Below, piece by piece: positions 11,690 to 25,089 of a stretch of DNA of 64,000 nucleotides. Under the pieces are notes generated by a model. It searched no databases, was not told where the DNA came from, and saw only the letters and a list, made by a program, of their open reading frames with translations. Made by a program: the position numbers and the translations under genes. Source of the stretch: Parasponia andersonii (taxonomy: Eukaryota; Streptophyta; Magnoliopsida; Rosales; Cannabaceae). The stretch's first letter is position 1; every line of letters starts with the position of its first letter. The stretch is from positions 73,386-137,385 of the forward strand of contig JXTB01000290.1 in assembly GCA_002914805.1 (NCBI GenBank). The letters run 5' to 3'.

Positions 11690-12850
11690 CTCACAGTTAT
11701 AATCTGTCACCAGTTTAAGCCATCTTCTTTGTGTCATATTCAGTTCTTTTTAGGTAAAGAAGTACTTTAGACTCTTGTGATTTGTGTAGATCTCACACTT
11801 CTCCCCATAAAGATAGTGTCTCCAAATTTTCAGTGCAAAGACAACTGCTGCTAGCTCTAAATTATGAGTAGGATACTTCTTTTCATATTCCTTCAATTGC
11901 CTTGAGGCATAAGCAATGACTTTGCCATTTTGCATCAAAACACATCCTAGACCATTCTTTGAGACATCACTATAAACAACAAATCCTCCTGATCTTGACG
12001 GTATTGAAAGTATAGGAGTTGTTATGAAACGATGCTTCAACTCCTCAAAACTCCTTTCACAATTTTTGTTCCAATGAAATTTCATATTATTCCTTAATAA
12101 ATGAGTCAATGGAGAAGCCAGCTTCGAGAAACCTTCAACGAAACGTCTATAATAACCAGCTAACCCCAAGAAGCTACGAATCTCAGAAACATTTGTCGAT
12201 CTTGGCCAATTACTCACAGCTTCAACTTTCGTTGTATCCACAGAAATACCATTTTCAGAAACCACATGACCAAGGAAGATAACTTTCTCTAACCAAAATT
12301 CGCACTTCTTAAACTTAGCATACGACTGCTTTTCCCTAAAATTTCTCAACACAGTCCTCAAATGATCCATATGCTCGTCTGTTGAGCGTGAGTAAATCAA
12401 AATATCATCGATAAAAACTATAATGAATTAATCTAGGAAATCCTTTAACACTTGATTCATCATGTCAATAAAAGCAGTTGGGGCATTAGTTAATCCAAAG
12501 GACATTACTAAGAACTCATAGTGTCCATATCTGGTTCTAAAAGTTGTTTTTGGAATATCTTCCTCTTTAATTTTTAATTGGTGGTAACCTGATATTAAGT
12601 CAATCTTTGAAAACACAGAAGCTCCTTGCAGTTGATCAAACAAATCATCAATTCTAGGAAGCGAATACTTGTTTTTGATTGTGACCTTATTCAGCTCCCT
12701 ATAATTAATGCAAAGTCTCGTAGTCCCATCTTTCTTCTTTATATATAAAACTGGAGCACCCCATGGTGAAAAGCTTGGGCGAATAAAACCCTTGTCTAAT
12801 AACTCTTGTAACTGTACTTTCAATTCCTTTATCTCTGCTAGAGCTATTCT
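11690..12850 (-). pseudogene. Element B reverse transcriptase-RNase H (relic)
   Basis: The polymerase would copy element RNA into DNA. Signature segments in sense order are [70 protein letters not shown], then the FIDDIL-type catalytic box near 12.4 kb, [19 protein letters not shown] (start of the tether), and RNase H landmarks [16 protein letters not shown] and [20 protein letters not shown]. Order and spacing are normal for Ty3/gypsy. Broken. Confidence 0.93.
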
Positions 12851-13129
12851 ATAAGGTGTCTTAGAAATAGTAGCCGTACCATACAATAAGTCAATAACAA
12901 ACTCTATCTCCCTATCAGGTGGTAAGCCAGACAAATCTTCAGGAAATACATCAAGAAATTCACTAACTACTGGCACTTCCTCAGGCTTCACTTTTAACTT
13001 TTCTCTAGTATCCATCATGTTGGCCACGTAACCTATGTATCCCTTTTCTAGTAACTTCCTTGCTTTTATTGAGGAGATTATTGGAATCATCGAGTTTCTA
13101 CTAGTATCTACAAAAGTGAACTTCTCTGT

Positions 13130-13480
13130 ACTTGGTAGTTGAAATACTACCCTCTTCAAATAGCAATCAATAGTAGCATGGTATTTTGATAACCAATCCA
13201 TACCTAAGATAACTTCAAAATCTTGCATATCCAATACTATCAAATCTACCCACAAGTCTTTACTAGCTATTTGGATTGGACATGCCTTGAGAACTTGATC
13301 AGAACATAAAACTTCTCCTAATGGAATTGTTACACAATATTTGAAATTCAAGTACTCTGGTGTTTTGCCCAATTTCCTCACAAATGTAGGTGATGCAAAT
13401 GAATGTGTAGCCCCTGAATCTGTTAGTGTATGAATAGGAATACCAAAGATAAGAATCTCACCTGCTACAACAGATTGGTT
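13130..13480 (-). pseudogene. Element B aspartic protease (relic)
   Basis: Retropepsin-type protease that would cut the Gag-Pol polyprotein. The active-site motif reads [13 protein letters not shown] (near 13.42 kb), followed about 85 residues later by [17 protein letters not shown], both typical of Ty3/gypsy. It lies between the zinc knuckle and the reverse transcriptase, as expected. Confidence 0.9.
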
Positions 13481-13549
13481 CGCCTTGGCATCTTCTTTGG
13501 TCATTGTATACACACGAGCTGGGACTTTCTTCTGCTCATCTCTAGCATT

Positions 13550-14569
13550 CGGATAATTCTTTGCAAAGTGTCCAGATTTTCCACATAAGAAGCAAGCAGC
13601 AGAACCCATTAAACATTCTCCACAATGAGTCTTCCTATATTTAGGATAAATAGTCTTCTGGGTTGTACTTGATTGTATCTGTTGGCCCGTAGCTTAGCAT
13701 TTTTGGGGCTCCTGCCTTTTTCCTTGATTCTGTTGCCAATTTCTTTTATTTCTACTAGCCCCTGGTTGAGATCCTCTTCCAAAAGTTGTATTCCTCCTTG
13801 CCATATTTATATTCCTGCGAATTGTTTGAGCTTTAATAACCCTTAGCTCAGCCTCTTCGACTTCAAGAGCTTTGTCAGCAACCTTAGCATATGGCATATC
13901 TTTATGGGCAGATATCTTAACATTCCTATAAATTTCTACCTTGAGCCCTTGTAAGAACTTGTTTAATTTTAGCTCATTTGTACTCACCATGTGTAGAGTA
14001 AATCGGGATAACTCTTTAAATTTCTTTATCTAGTCACTAACAGACATACTTCTCTATTTCAAATTAAAAAACTCAGCAGCTTTCATTGCTCTGTGTGCAT
14101 TGCTGAAATATTTTCTATAAAATATTTCCTTAAACTGTTCCCAAGTAAGCTTGTTAATATCAGTGATGAACTTTATGGAATCCCACCAGTGTCTAGCATC
14201 CATCTGGAATATAAAAGTGGCACATGAAACCTTTTCCTCATCAAGGATTCTAATGTAATCAAAGATACCTTCAATACTCCTAATCCACTCTTCTGTCAAT
14301 AGTGGATCAGTTTCACCCTTGAAAGCTAGAGGCTTATTCTTTCTAAACCTCTCATAAGCTGGTTTATAATTATCTTGTCTAACTACGACGTGTGGTAGTG
14401 CTTGATCTCCATGCCTTTCCTCCCTTTCTATGACTTTTTCTAACTATCTTGCTTGTGTCTCTACTAACTCTGTCAACCTACCTATGACAGCATCCCTGTT
14501 GATCTCATTTTTAGTAGTACTCATCTTATCACCCTTTTGCTTATTAGTTTGACCTTTAGCCCTTGGCAT
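13550..14569 (-). pseudogene. Element B gag with zinc knuckle (relic)
   Basis: Structural protein relic. The likely original start is the ATG at 14567-14569 (MPRAKGQTNKQKGDK, basic). The capsid region has the plant Gag signature EEWIRSIEGIFDYIRI...ATFIFQMDARHWWDSI and TWEQFKEIFYRKYFSNAHR (14.05-14.30 kb). A basic Arg-rich tract (ARRNTTFGRGSQPG) follows, then a CCHC-type knuckle ([13 protein letters not shown]) near 13.57 kb. Broken. The plus-strand relic at 60.2-61.2 kb is the closest relative in the window. Confidence 0.9.
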
Positions 14570-14743
14570 GATTCCCTGTATAGTTGCCCTCTCACATACA
14601 TCTAAGCATAATAGCTAATAATAAAAAGATAACATACGACAACAAATTTGATGCAAACACAAGAAATCAAAACTTACTAATTGACTGAGCTTTTGTTACA
14701 TGATCATATACATGTAGGTAGTCTTCAGAAACGATTAAACCTC

Positions 14744-14757
14744 CACTCTGATACCAA
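14744..14757 (-). promoter_or_regulatory. Primer-binding site, element B
   Basis: In sense the bases after the 5' LTR read TTGGTATCAGAGTGG, matching the tRNA-iMet primer site TGGTATCAGAGC used by most plant Ty3/gypsy elements. Confidence 0.9.
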
Positions 14758-14760
14758 TAC

Positions 14761-17760
14761 TGTAGCACCCCCTAGTTTAACCATAATGTCATATACATTC
14801 AAACTATAAAGTATTATTCTTTGTTCTACCATATCTTTCATTTTGATAAAAAGGTGGGCAATTTTGAACTTTCTAAAACCTTTAAACAAAAACAACTGCA
14901 TGGCATTTCCTATTAAAAGTGTCTTTATAAAATATACAATCAAAAGAGGTTTTTACCAGTCTATTTTGCCATCAGTAGTAGTATTTACATTCCATTAAAA
15001 TATCTCAAAACAAAAATGTCACCTACAAGTTAAGCTCGTCTACATCTGTATGATCAGGGAGATAAAATGCAGGCCAGACATCTATATCACAAGACTAAAA
15101 CGAGCTAAAGCTCAATAAGTAAAAGCTATGCATCCTTATGAATGCTTTAAAGTCTCATAAAGTTTCTATTGTACCCTTTTCTTTCTTAAACATTTGAGTC
15201 CATGCATTTTCCTTAAAAATTATTCTTAGTTGGGCCCCTTAGCACATTACTTGTCCCGTAAGTCAATAGGCTGTGATAATATTGGGCGGAAACTCTGGCT
15301 AAGAGTAAAAATAAGGTACGACCATCATGTGAGGTTTTTGAAAACTCTTCCCTCATCAAAGGGGCATCCCACCCCGTGCTACTATTGTGTCGCTTCAACA
15401 AGACACATCATAAGATCCACAAATTCCGCTTCAACAGGAGAGTCTGCATCAACAGACTTACCTATCTAGCTCCCACAGACTAGCAATTACCATTAAAATT
15501 TATCTTATAAAATTGGTACAATGGTACTCACTTTTAAATACTCTGTAATGAAATTCTCAATTTGTGTGCAAGACGTGCTATGCATATGCTATTTCATAAC
15601 TTTAAGAATAAGTAAGTTTCACATAATGACATTTTCTATGTAATTCTTATGACATAGTCGTAAGTCTTTACTTACCTCATGTCCTGAATAGGAATTGATA
15701 GTGGAAAGAGTCAATATCTTCTAGAGATTGGTATGCTAATCACCTGTCATAAATTACTATTACTCAAGATGCACATTTTACAAAAAGGATGCATTAAGAT
15801 ACTTGAACAAGACCAAAATAACAACTTTCACCAAATTAGGAAACTTAATCTTAAAATGACTCGGAAGCATATAAATCACTTAAGGTACTTGGCAGTAAAC
15901 AACTAGGATTGAAAAACTATTCAAAAGTATTAAAATATGAATGCTGGTTCATTAGCACAAAATGATCCAAAATGGCATATAATTTTGTAAAAACTAGTGC
16001 ATTTTGCTCCTAAATGGTGTCATATCATTTTCAAAATATTTGGACAGCACCTCCCCTATTTTTAGGACACTCTCATATGATTAAAATCATAGTTTTAGAC
16101 TTACAATAATAATTAACAATCCAATTCCCACATATACACATCAAAGAGGATCATTTGGAATAACCTAAGTGGACTTGAACTCTTTTTCGGTTTAAACAAG
16201 TTTAAAACCACTTTTATATTTATATGTTATCACAAGCAGCCACCAAATGAGTGTAATAAATAATAGGATCAATAAAATATACATTCCAAGTTTAAGAAAT
16301 CAGATTACAAATATTAAAAATTTAATCTACTACACATAAAAACACTTAACTTTATAAATAGTAAACTTTGGGCTTTTAGGTCTAACTTTAATCCTCTACT
16401 TGAATTTTATGAATTTTATGTTTTCAGCAATATATAAGGGTTCCTAGGACTATTATTCATCAAATAATAGCTTTGGTTTAAGTGCTGAAACAAAGAAATG
16501 AACTACAAATTCAAAATTCTACATAAACCTCACCTTGACTAGTTTGAGTCTTCGCTAAACTTCTTGTCGTCTATCTCCACCAAAATGATTCCCAAAGCTT
16601 AGAAATAGATTTTTAGACTTAAGAAGACCTGAAGAAATTATTATTTAAGTGGGAACAAGTAGAGAATTGAAATTAAAGGACAAGACCTAGAAAGAAGAAC
16701 TTAGTAAAATTACCTTGACTAGTTTTGGCTTATCTTGCTTTCTAGGACTCCAATTTGAGTTCTACATCTTTGAAACTCTTAGAATTGTTTGAGAGAAGTT
16801 GAGAGAAGTCAAAAAAAATATTGGAAAGTTTCAAGTCGTGGCTGGAGAAAAAGGAGAAGAAAATGACCAGATTCGATCTAAAAGTGATACTTAATGACTA
16901 AGAAATGGCGTAACTTAAATTCTAAAGGGTATTTTGGGTATTTTTCTCATTACTTTCCATGTGTCCATCTCTCAAACATCCTTAACATAGTCACAACATT
17001 ACTGGTCACTCCTATACACCCATGTATAGACCAAAATAGTGAAACCTAGCTTAGAAAGTGAACTCTAGTCATATTTTGACTTATGATCCTATATGGCTAA
17101 TCTTATTGTAATTTGGTGGAACCTAGCCCCATAACCAATCATTAAACATAAAACTAAGTCAATTAAACTCCAATTAACAATGCAAGCATAGTATTAACAC
17201 TCAATTATTAGAATGCACAAAAACGACGTTACGCGATTAAGCCTAATCTAAGCTAGCTTAGTGCAACTAAAGACGAATTAGTGTCCAAAATGCCACCTCG
17301 TGCTTACCTGGAGCCGACAAATAAAATGCTATAAATGAGTCCTAGACATTGAATGAAGCCTATTTTACATGTTAAACATTGAATGAAGCCTATTTGACAT
17401 GTTAAACACACAATGAATTCGGCTTCGAAATGCGTAAAAATTACATTTTACCGAAAAATTATTATTTTACCAAGTTATCAATAAGTACGATCTTAATGCA
17501 TGTGCATATAGTATTACTTTCGTAATTATATTCTTTGTTCTTTTAGCACACCAAGCTCTCTCTCTGAGGGTATTGAATCTTTACACTGTATTGGGACACT
17601 TCGATAATCATTAGTGTAATAATATATATGTAAATGCACATAACATAATGAATGAGCATGCTACTATGAAACTAGTATTAATGACTTTTAGATGCCTAAT
17701 ATGCAATTAGAACATATTTATTGTTGGCTTAATATGCATGTGAGAATCTTGGGCACCACA
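14761..17760 (-). repeat. Element B 5' LTR
   Basis: 3,000-bp LTR, plus strand TGTAGCACCCCC...GGCACCACA. It aligns end to end with 7085-10044 at about 93% by eye over a sample. It also shows a short local duplication near 17350-17400 (TGAATGAAGCCTATTT twice), absent from the partner. Confidence 0.93.
15669..15678 (-). promoter_or_regulatory. Splice-donor-like site in B 5' LTR
   Basis: Sense GAGGTAAGTA, same position as 8023-8032 in the partner LTR. Confidence 0.4.
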
Positions 17761-17873
17761 ATCAGGGTATCCTAATTTTTCTTTTTTCCTAACCACAAGG
17801 CTTCTAAGCCAAGCCTTAATATCAAATGATTGATGAATGTGTGATACAATAGCGGTATATCTCACATTTTACT
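17761..17873. other. Remnant between element B and the D solo LTR
   Basis: 113 bp starting with the right ATCAG target duplication. On the minus strand it contains TTTGATATTAAGGC, which weakly resembles a tRNA-iMet primer site, so it might be the leader of an old minus-strand element whose LTR lies at 32261-32920. Too little remains to be sure. Confidence 0.3.
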
Positions 17874-18796
17874 TGTAACATTCTATAAATCTAGGTTGAA
17901 AAAGTGTGAATTTATAGCTTCATCTTATAAAGTTAAAGTGGAAGATTGATCAGTTTTTTTTTTGAATTTTATTTTCTTTTAAATGTTACTATTCATAATT
18001 AAATTGAAGAAATACTTTTTAATAAAAATTTATTTTATTTCATAATTGAAATTAACTTTCAAAATAGAAATTAGGTTCATACACTTCAAAAAAAAAAACT
18101 ACACTCAATCTTGGTCAAATAATTAAATACCTCCAAGTAAGAACATAAAGTTGTTTAAAATATTTTATTATCATTTGGGATTCTACAACTGCCAACCAAC
18201 CTTGAGTAAGAATTATTGCTCATCTGGAAAATTTAAACGCATAGAATTAACTTGCGCCCTATAAGCAAACCTCATACATACAATGAATGTCATGATACAT
18301 AAATAGTACACTTTTAGAACTATAACTATGTATCCCAGTTTTTTAGAAATATCCTGTTCATAAATATTTTCATTTCATACACTTTTTATATTTGAGCTCA
18401 ACATAGTATAATATCAAGTCTATTGAGAGTGATAGACTGTAAACTTTATGTCATGATAAGCTTATATTACCTTATACCTATTCGGATCCCATATAGCCAT
18501 CGTACTATGACTAGCATCGTAGTTTAAACTTTTATTATTAACATGGTGATTGTAGGTCAATTAGTCAGTTGCCTACACTCCTTTTATTGAACTTAATACA
18601 TACTTAAGGAAAATATTTTTCTTAAACATAGTTTTGGATACATAGTACTTTTAAAAATTTATTTTATTGAAAATCATAATTCTTCATGTAATTATGTATG
18701 CACATGTTCATGACACACCTACGTACTTAATGAAACTAACATTATAGAGCATATAACAACAAATTAGTATAATCACAATTGCATTACAAATAACAC

Positions 18797-20401
18797 GTAA
18801 TGCTGATTGGAATGTGCAACTATAAATTCACACACTCTCGTGCAATTGCACACAGTCACAAGTAATATAGATATAGAAGTAAAATGAGTGTTGAACCCAT
18901 AGGAATTGATTTCTAATTCAATGCTAATTATCAAAATTATCTCATTCCTAACTTTACCCAAACAACCGAAATATTGATTTTAAAGAAATAAAACAAGGCA
19001 ACTAAACTAGCATACAAAATGAATAAAAGATAAATAATATGAAAAATGTCTAAGTTTACTAATTTTCCAACCATTATTTAAATACACAATATCCTAATTC
19101 CCCTTTTATACTAATTAATCTATTAGAGTTGTCAACCGAGAATTCAAATATATTCACAAACTCTTTTGTAAGACATAACTAAAAATACCTCGACAAACTA
19201 ATATGTTACTCCTAACATAAATTGACTAGATTCATTAAGTTTAGTAATTCTCACATAAAGGTTGCAAAAGTCACATAGAAGTATTCCTATCCTATACAAA
19301 CTTATCTCAAACTAAGTGATCTTTTGTTGTTTTATCTAATTCCGAATTTCTTATCTCCTTTCCAAACTCATAGAAATTTCACTCAACAATATATTTAATA
19401 ATCAATTAAATAGAAGCAATAAGCAAAGGTAAAACAAATAACTCAACAATGGATTTGATTAATAAAAGAGGAGAGAAATAAATAAACACAAGTTACTAGA
19501 CTAGTTCATATAATAAAACTAGACAAGAAATATTTAGTTCATAATATAAATTGAGAGTAATAGTATTTCAATATAATAGAATCAAGAAATACAAACATCA
19601 AAGCAAAAAGAGTTCTAGAATTCTTCTGTTTTGAAGAGCTTGAAGATGTTCATGGAGGTTTTCAATCTCCTCCTTCAAACTTGATTTTTACTCTCTTGAA
19701 TCCTCCCTCGAAGATTTGCTCTCAACAACATCACTCTGTAAATATAGAAAATACAAAGAAAAACTTACAAGAAAATGAAGAAAAGATGGGTTAAACAAAT
19801 GATGGTGTTGATGTTGTGAAGGAAATCAAGAAATGGAGACTTGGAGCTTGTAATCTTCTTCTTCTTTCATGGCTACCTCCCTCTCTTTCTCTCCATCCTA
19901 ACATGCCTTTTTCAACCCCAAAAATAGAGTTTTAAAGAGGTGGCTCATGCAAATCTAAGGCAGACCAAATCTGGACCCTTAGATCATCAAAAAGTTTATC
20001 TCTGCCGTCAATTTTTGACCCAAGATGCAGGAGCTGGTGCCGCAGCACCGAAACTACCCGAGAGTTGGCACTGTGGTGCTACTTTTGGTACTGCAACACC
20101 ACTTTTCTGCTAGTTTGGTACCTCGACTTACTAGATGTGCCATGTCTTTATTTGAGCTCTGATTTACCTCATTTTTATTACATTACGACCATGTAAGACT
20201 CAACTTCGATCCTCATGGTTTGAAAAACCCATTTGGGAGGCACAAATTCACCTGATTTTATATCAAATACCTTTATTTTATTTATCATATCAACATAAAC
20301 AAACAAAACAATACGAAAAACACTTGAAATAACTTAATATAAACAAGAATATAGGAAAACTTAAGACAAATTAGTACTAAATAACTTTAATTTTATGAAG
20401 T
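18797..20401. mobile_element. Unidentified 1.6-kb insertion in the D solo LTR
   Basis: Sequence absent from the other D LTRs, which run straight from the equivalent of 18796 to 20408. TAACAC stands on both sides (18791-18796 and 20402-20407), consistent with a 5- or 6-bp target duplication. No terminal inverted repeat, TG...CA ends or coding region could be recognised. The middle (about 19600-20230) is richer in GC, with CT-rich stretches and several GTGGTGCTACTTTTGG-like phrases near 20060-20100. It could be a short non-autonomous element, such as a TRIM or a solo LTR of another superfamily. Unclassified. Confidence 0.6.
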
Positions 20402-22202
20402 TAACACATAACTTTTAATATAAACATATAGGGTGAGATTTACTTACTTTAAGTCCTTATAAAAGTTTATGTGTGCTTGTAGTGAAAAACTACACACTTG
20501 ACTCTGTTGTAGCCATATGCCTTTTTTTTTTTATCTTTTAATATTATTATTATTTATGCAACAATATTCATTATATATATTAATACATGCTATCATTTTT
20601 TTAAAAATATTCAAATCATACGACTATGAAATCATTTTTCATAATATAAATAACTAAAAATTGTAAAATTTTAACAAGCAAGGCATACTTAAAGAATTTT
20701 AGATTCTAGCATAAAACTACATGTACTTTAAAACTTTACAAATATTATTATAACATAAAAACAAAGTTACAGACAATTATTTAAAATTTTTTAATAATAT
20801 TTATTATGCTTTCATTAATTTCTATTCCGTAGATTAAAATTTGATAAAAATTATTAAAGTATGAAATAAATCATAAATTTTCTAGAATTATTTATGTATC
20901 CAAAAATCTTGAAATTTTAGCATAATACCTTTAACATATTGTTACACATAGACAAAAATTGGGGATTCCAAAATATACGACTACATAGAACATATAATTC
21001 ATAAAATTATATCTTAAAATTCATGACAATAGTTAATTTACAAAACCATATGCTATTTTAAAAATTATAATTAATTATAAATATTTTCAAAAATCTTAAA
21101 AATATTTTACTATCTTATAACATATATATTAGTATCCAATAAAATGTTCCAGCCTAAATAAAATCAATAGTGTAAGTTTTTAACATTATTATCTTGGATA
21201 AAAAAAGTTGTCAAATTTACCGATTACAAAGGCAGTATATAAAGAAAATTTAATAATGATTAGAAATAAATTCATGAAATTACAAAACTTTTCAAAATAT
21301 AAGCTAAAACATATTTGAACATGTCTTTAAATTTCAACTCAATAAAAATATTTACCCTCTAAAATCATGGAACAAAATTGATAAAATTTATTTTTAAGCT
21401 TTTCTTAAGTGATGACCTACATGTATGAAAAGACTTCTATTAAATCATAGGAGCAAGATATAAATATAAAAATTTTCAAAAATTAAGTAGACATATAGAA
21501 AGACTTCTCATAAAAAGTTAAGACTTTAATAAAATCTCTAACTCCGAATATCATAGAGTGAATTTAAACCTTAGAGCAATAAAATATACTAATCTTGAAA
21601 GACTAAGTTTTAGAAATTATCTTTTTCTTGAATCTTGAAGGAAATAAGGGAGAGCTTCTTGAAATCTCTATAGACTACCACAACTATGAGAGAAAGAAAA
21701 GTAGAGAGAAAGAAAGGTAGAGAGAAATATAGGAAGAAACTTAATTCTATTTACAGGGGAGTACCATATTCATAGGCTTAATGTGTTCTTAAAATATAAC
21801 TAAATAAATTAATATCAATCATATCACTTACTTAAGTTTTCTTTTTAATCTATTTTCTTTTTATAATGCAAATAAATCAATTTTATTACCTTAACCATAT
21901 TCATCCACTTACTAAATTTAATTGTAATATATGGATACATATTATGTAAACTACATCATTTTTGTATTTAATATCCATAAAATATATATAATGAATATAC
22001 CATTTAAATTATTAATGCTTGACTACAAAATTTACCTAATTTTATTTTGTTTTCTAATGTAATTTATTAATTTCTTTTAGTTTAATAATGATAGATTTAT
22101 AGATATAATGTGTTAATGACTACTTACATCATTTTCTAGTCTTATAATAAACAAAAAATATATAATTATAATATGTTAATGGATACACCATTTACTTATT
22201 GT

Positions 22203-22224
22203 ATTATTATTATTATTATTATTC
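22203..22224. repeat. (ATT)n microsatellite
   Basis: About seven ATT units in the U3-side part of the D solo LTR. Confidence 0.8.
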
Positions 22225-22657
22225 TTACTCTTATTACAATTATTATCATTTTTGAGAATACTTAATTTATTATTTGAGCTAGACATATTAACTTCAATTT
22301 AATTTAGGCTCTTCTATTACCTGTCGACTAAGATAAATAACTATTATACTAAAAGATCTAGAGCCTAAATATAAATACAAATAAGAAATATTGATAACTT
22401 TAATTTGGATTTTCCTATTATCTATTAGGCAATGATAAAAAATTATTGAGCTAAATAATTTAAAGCTCAATAGTAAATACAATTAATTAAGCCCATAACA
22501 TATTAATAATGGTACTAGTCATATATGTTATATTATATATCTAATCAAATTAAAACTCATAACTATATATTAAATATTCTATTACTATATATTTGAAAAA
22601 GCAAATCAATAATACTTATTCAATTAACATATTAAGATTTGAGTATTAAAATTAATT

Positions 22658-25030
22658 TGTAACATCCCCCAATTCACATACGTACGTAAGGATATTCATA
22701 TAAATATTTAGTGAAATCGGAAGACGCTACTCGACTTAGAATTGATAAAATAGTAGGAAATTAAAATATTTTAGAAGTAATAACAAAATTCCATTCATAA
22801 TTATACATACTCTAATGTATACATATATACACCCTACCATAGTAGGCCTCTCATAAAATATACCTAATACACACAAAAATACAAAACAGACATAAAAACG
22901 TCTGTCAGGAAACCACAACATTAAAAATGCTCATATACACAGGGTGTAGTCGGAAAGTCAGCACTCCTCCAAACTCACATATTAGCAGTATCATCTGCAA
23001 TGTAAAAATACATATGAGTATGGAACTCAATAAATAATAAGTGCGAATGCAACGTTCATATACCAAAAAATAGATATTTGTATGATTGAGATCCTGGTGT
23101 ATATTGTATTGCCTAATAAAACCGTGAATCACATACTGAGCCACTAAGATAACTAATAACTAGTAACTAATCATAAGTCATCATATGGAGGTCTTGAGTT
23201 CCAGATACATCTTAAACCCCTCTATGTACTGCAGAGGTCCTCCCTGTACCGCTATCTGAGTGCTCTCAAAGGAACTAAATAATGTCTCCGAAAGAACCTA
23301 ATAATATTCCCAGAGGAACCAAAAAATATTCCCGAAGGAACCAAATATTTAAGCACTAGTCCACCACACCCTATTCATCAATACTTGTCAGACAATATAA
23401 ATACACCACATGTTTTAAATCATGCCTCATATATGTAAGAATAACAAATTTAGATGTTTATGCTTTTGGCACAACAGAATAACAAATATAAAGTTTTCAT
23501 ATAATTCAAGGATTATACAGGTTAAAAAAAAAAAATTCTTATATTGCAGGTGGAATGTTACTTACCTCTAATCTGAGCTTTCTAAGCCCTTACTCATGAA
23601 ATGCGCTTTGTTCAAGATACAAGTGATGTTTTCTTAATACTTTGCAATAACAAGTTCATTTTAATCATTAATCCTCTGATTTACTAGAATTGATTTCGAA
23701 ACCTAGTTTAAAAAAATTAATTCCTTGTGTAGACCAAGCAAAAGAATAAAAGCAATAGTAATAAAATTCTTTGTAAATCTGCCAATCCAACTATTTAAAA
23801 CACTCACTTATTCGAAATGAAAATTCACATTATCTATCATTACATCAAACAATAATAATCATTGAATTAAACTTATTTAATTATAAAATCAAGTAAATCA
23901 GTATTACGAAGACATACCAACAAGACATTAACTAACTAAAATCTAGTGATAACTCCTAAAATCATAAGTCGCTATGTGCCTTAGTCATTTATTTATTTTT
24001 ATTTGTGCATTACAATAATGCAAGCAAGTATATATCACTTTCAAGTAATAATGTAGTCAACAAAACATTCCACCATAAGTCAAAAGATAAAGATACTAAG
24101 ACAAAAGCATTAAAACTAGCATACAATATAATAGCAAAAGCTATACAAAAATAAAGTATAAGCAAGTCATATCATGAAACCCACCCAAAACACATAAAGC
24201 TAGGAAAATAATTAAGAATCACGTAGGAAAAATGAATATTTGATAATATATATACTCTTAAACTTGAAAACGGGGAAAAGTTAAACACAATCCACAAGGA
24301 AATTATTAATAACAATAAAGAAGATCACCTTCAAGTTCACGTGAAACAGAAAATAGTCTACTTTTAGTTAACCCAGTACAAACAATATGTGAGGATCAAG
24401 AATAAATATACATGATGGAGTTCCAGTAATAAAACAAAGAGGAGAGGTTTTGAGGAGAAAGTGGTTGGCCGAGGATGAGAAAAAAAATCCAAAAGTAATA
24501 TCAGATATACTCACTTTGAGAAAGTTCACCGACTTTGGCAAGGTCGATTCTTATCCCTTTTTTTCTTGGGACTATACGAAAGTTTATAACTAAAATATAT
24601 ATATATATTGAAAAACAAAAACATAATAAAGCTATACTAAAATTATAAGGTGGAATGTCTAAATAGCAAACATGATTTAAATAATAGAAGACACTAAATT
24701 ACCACTTAAAAATAATAAATTATGAACCCAATGACCAAATATGTTCTAACTATAATTAAAGAAAATACGACTAACACACGTCAAAGTTATACCAACGAGC
24801 TCTTCTCGACCATTTCACTACAAGAATTTACTTTGTAAATGATGCCTAATAATTATAAGAAAATTCTAATAAATATTTAAGAATCTTAATTTGGTTCCCC
24901 TCCCCCCCTCTTTTTTTTTTTGAAACTCATTATGAATACACATAAACATTAATATAAATGATATAAAGTCGTATTGTTATTGACTATTTAGTTTTGTGAG
25001 GAGATGCCATACGAGGTTTAAGATATCACA
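22658..25030 (-). repeat. Element C 3' LTR
   Basis: 2,373 bp, plus strand TGTAACATCCCCC...AGATATCACA. It contains the donor-like TACTTACCTC at 23559-23568. Confidence 0.92.
23559..23568 (-). promoter_or_regulatory. Splice-donor-like site in C 3' LTR
   Basis: Sense GAGGTAAGTA, at the same relative place as in its partner LTR. Confidence 0.4.
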
Positions 25031-25043
25031 ATCCTCTTTTCCT
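25031..25043 (-). promoter_or_regulatory. Polypurine tract, element C
   Basis: Sense AGGAAAAGAGGAT immediately before the 3' LTR. Confidence 0.8.
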
Positions 25044-25089
25044 AATAAAAATTTTGTCATCAAAATTTACTTACCAAATAATTCTAGAT

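Larger units (their letters stand above)
7085..17760 (-). mobile_element. Element B: complete Tekay-like chromovirus, decayed
   Basis: Ty3/gypsy retrotransposon on the minus strand, 10.7 kb. It has LTRs at 7085-10044 (3') and 14761-17760 (5'), both bounded by TG...CA, and a perfect 5-bp target duplication ATCAG (7080-7084 and 17761-17765). A tRNA-iMet primer site (14744-14757) lies inside the 5' LTR and a purine tract (10045-10058) before the 3' LTR. Internal order is gag, zinc knuckle, protease, reverse transcriptase, RNase H, integrase, chromodomain, which fixes it as a chromovirus; LTR length and primer fit the Tekay/Del clade. All parts are recognisable but the reading frame has roughly half a dozen breaks or more, so it is a fossil. 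LTRs differ by about 7% over the first ~240 aligned bases, suggesting a few million years at commonly used plant rates. Confidence 0.95.

Noticed and set aside
14744-14757. tRNA gene fragments suggested by TGGTATCAGAG matches (also at 5377 and 44667)
   Set aside because: Only the 3' complement of initiator tRNA is present, in the primer-site position next to LTRs; no cloverleaf or internal promoter boxes.
20031-20110. Small gene suggested by the GC-richer stretch
   Set aside because: No sustained frame and no splice-supported exon pattern; treated as part of the unclassified 1.6-kb insertion.
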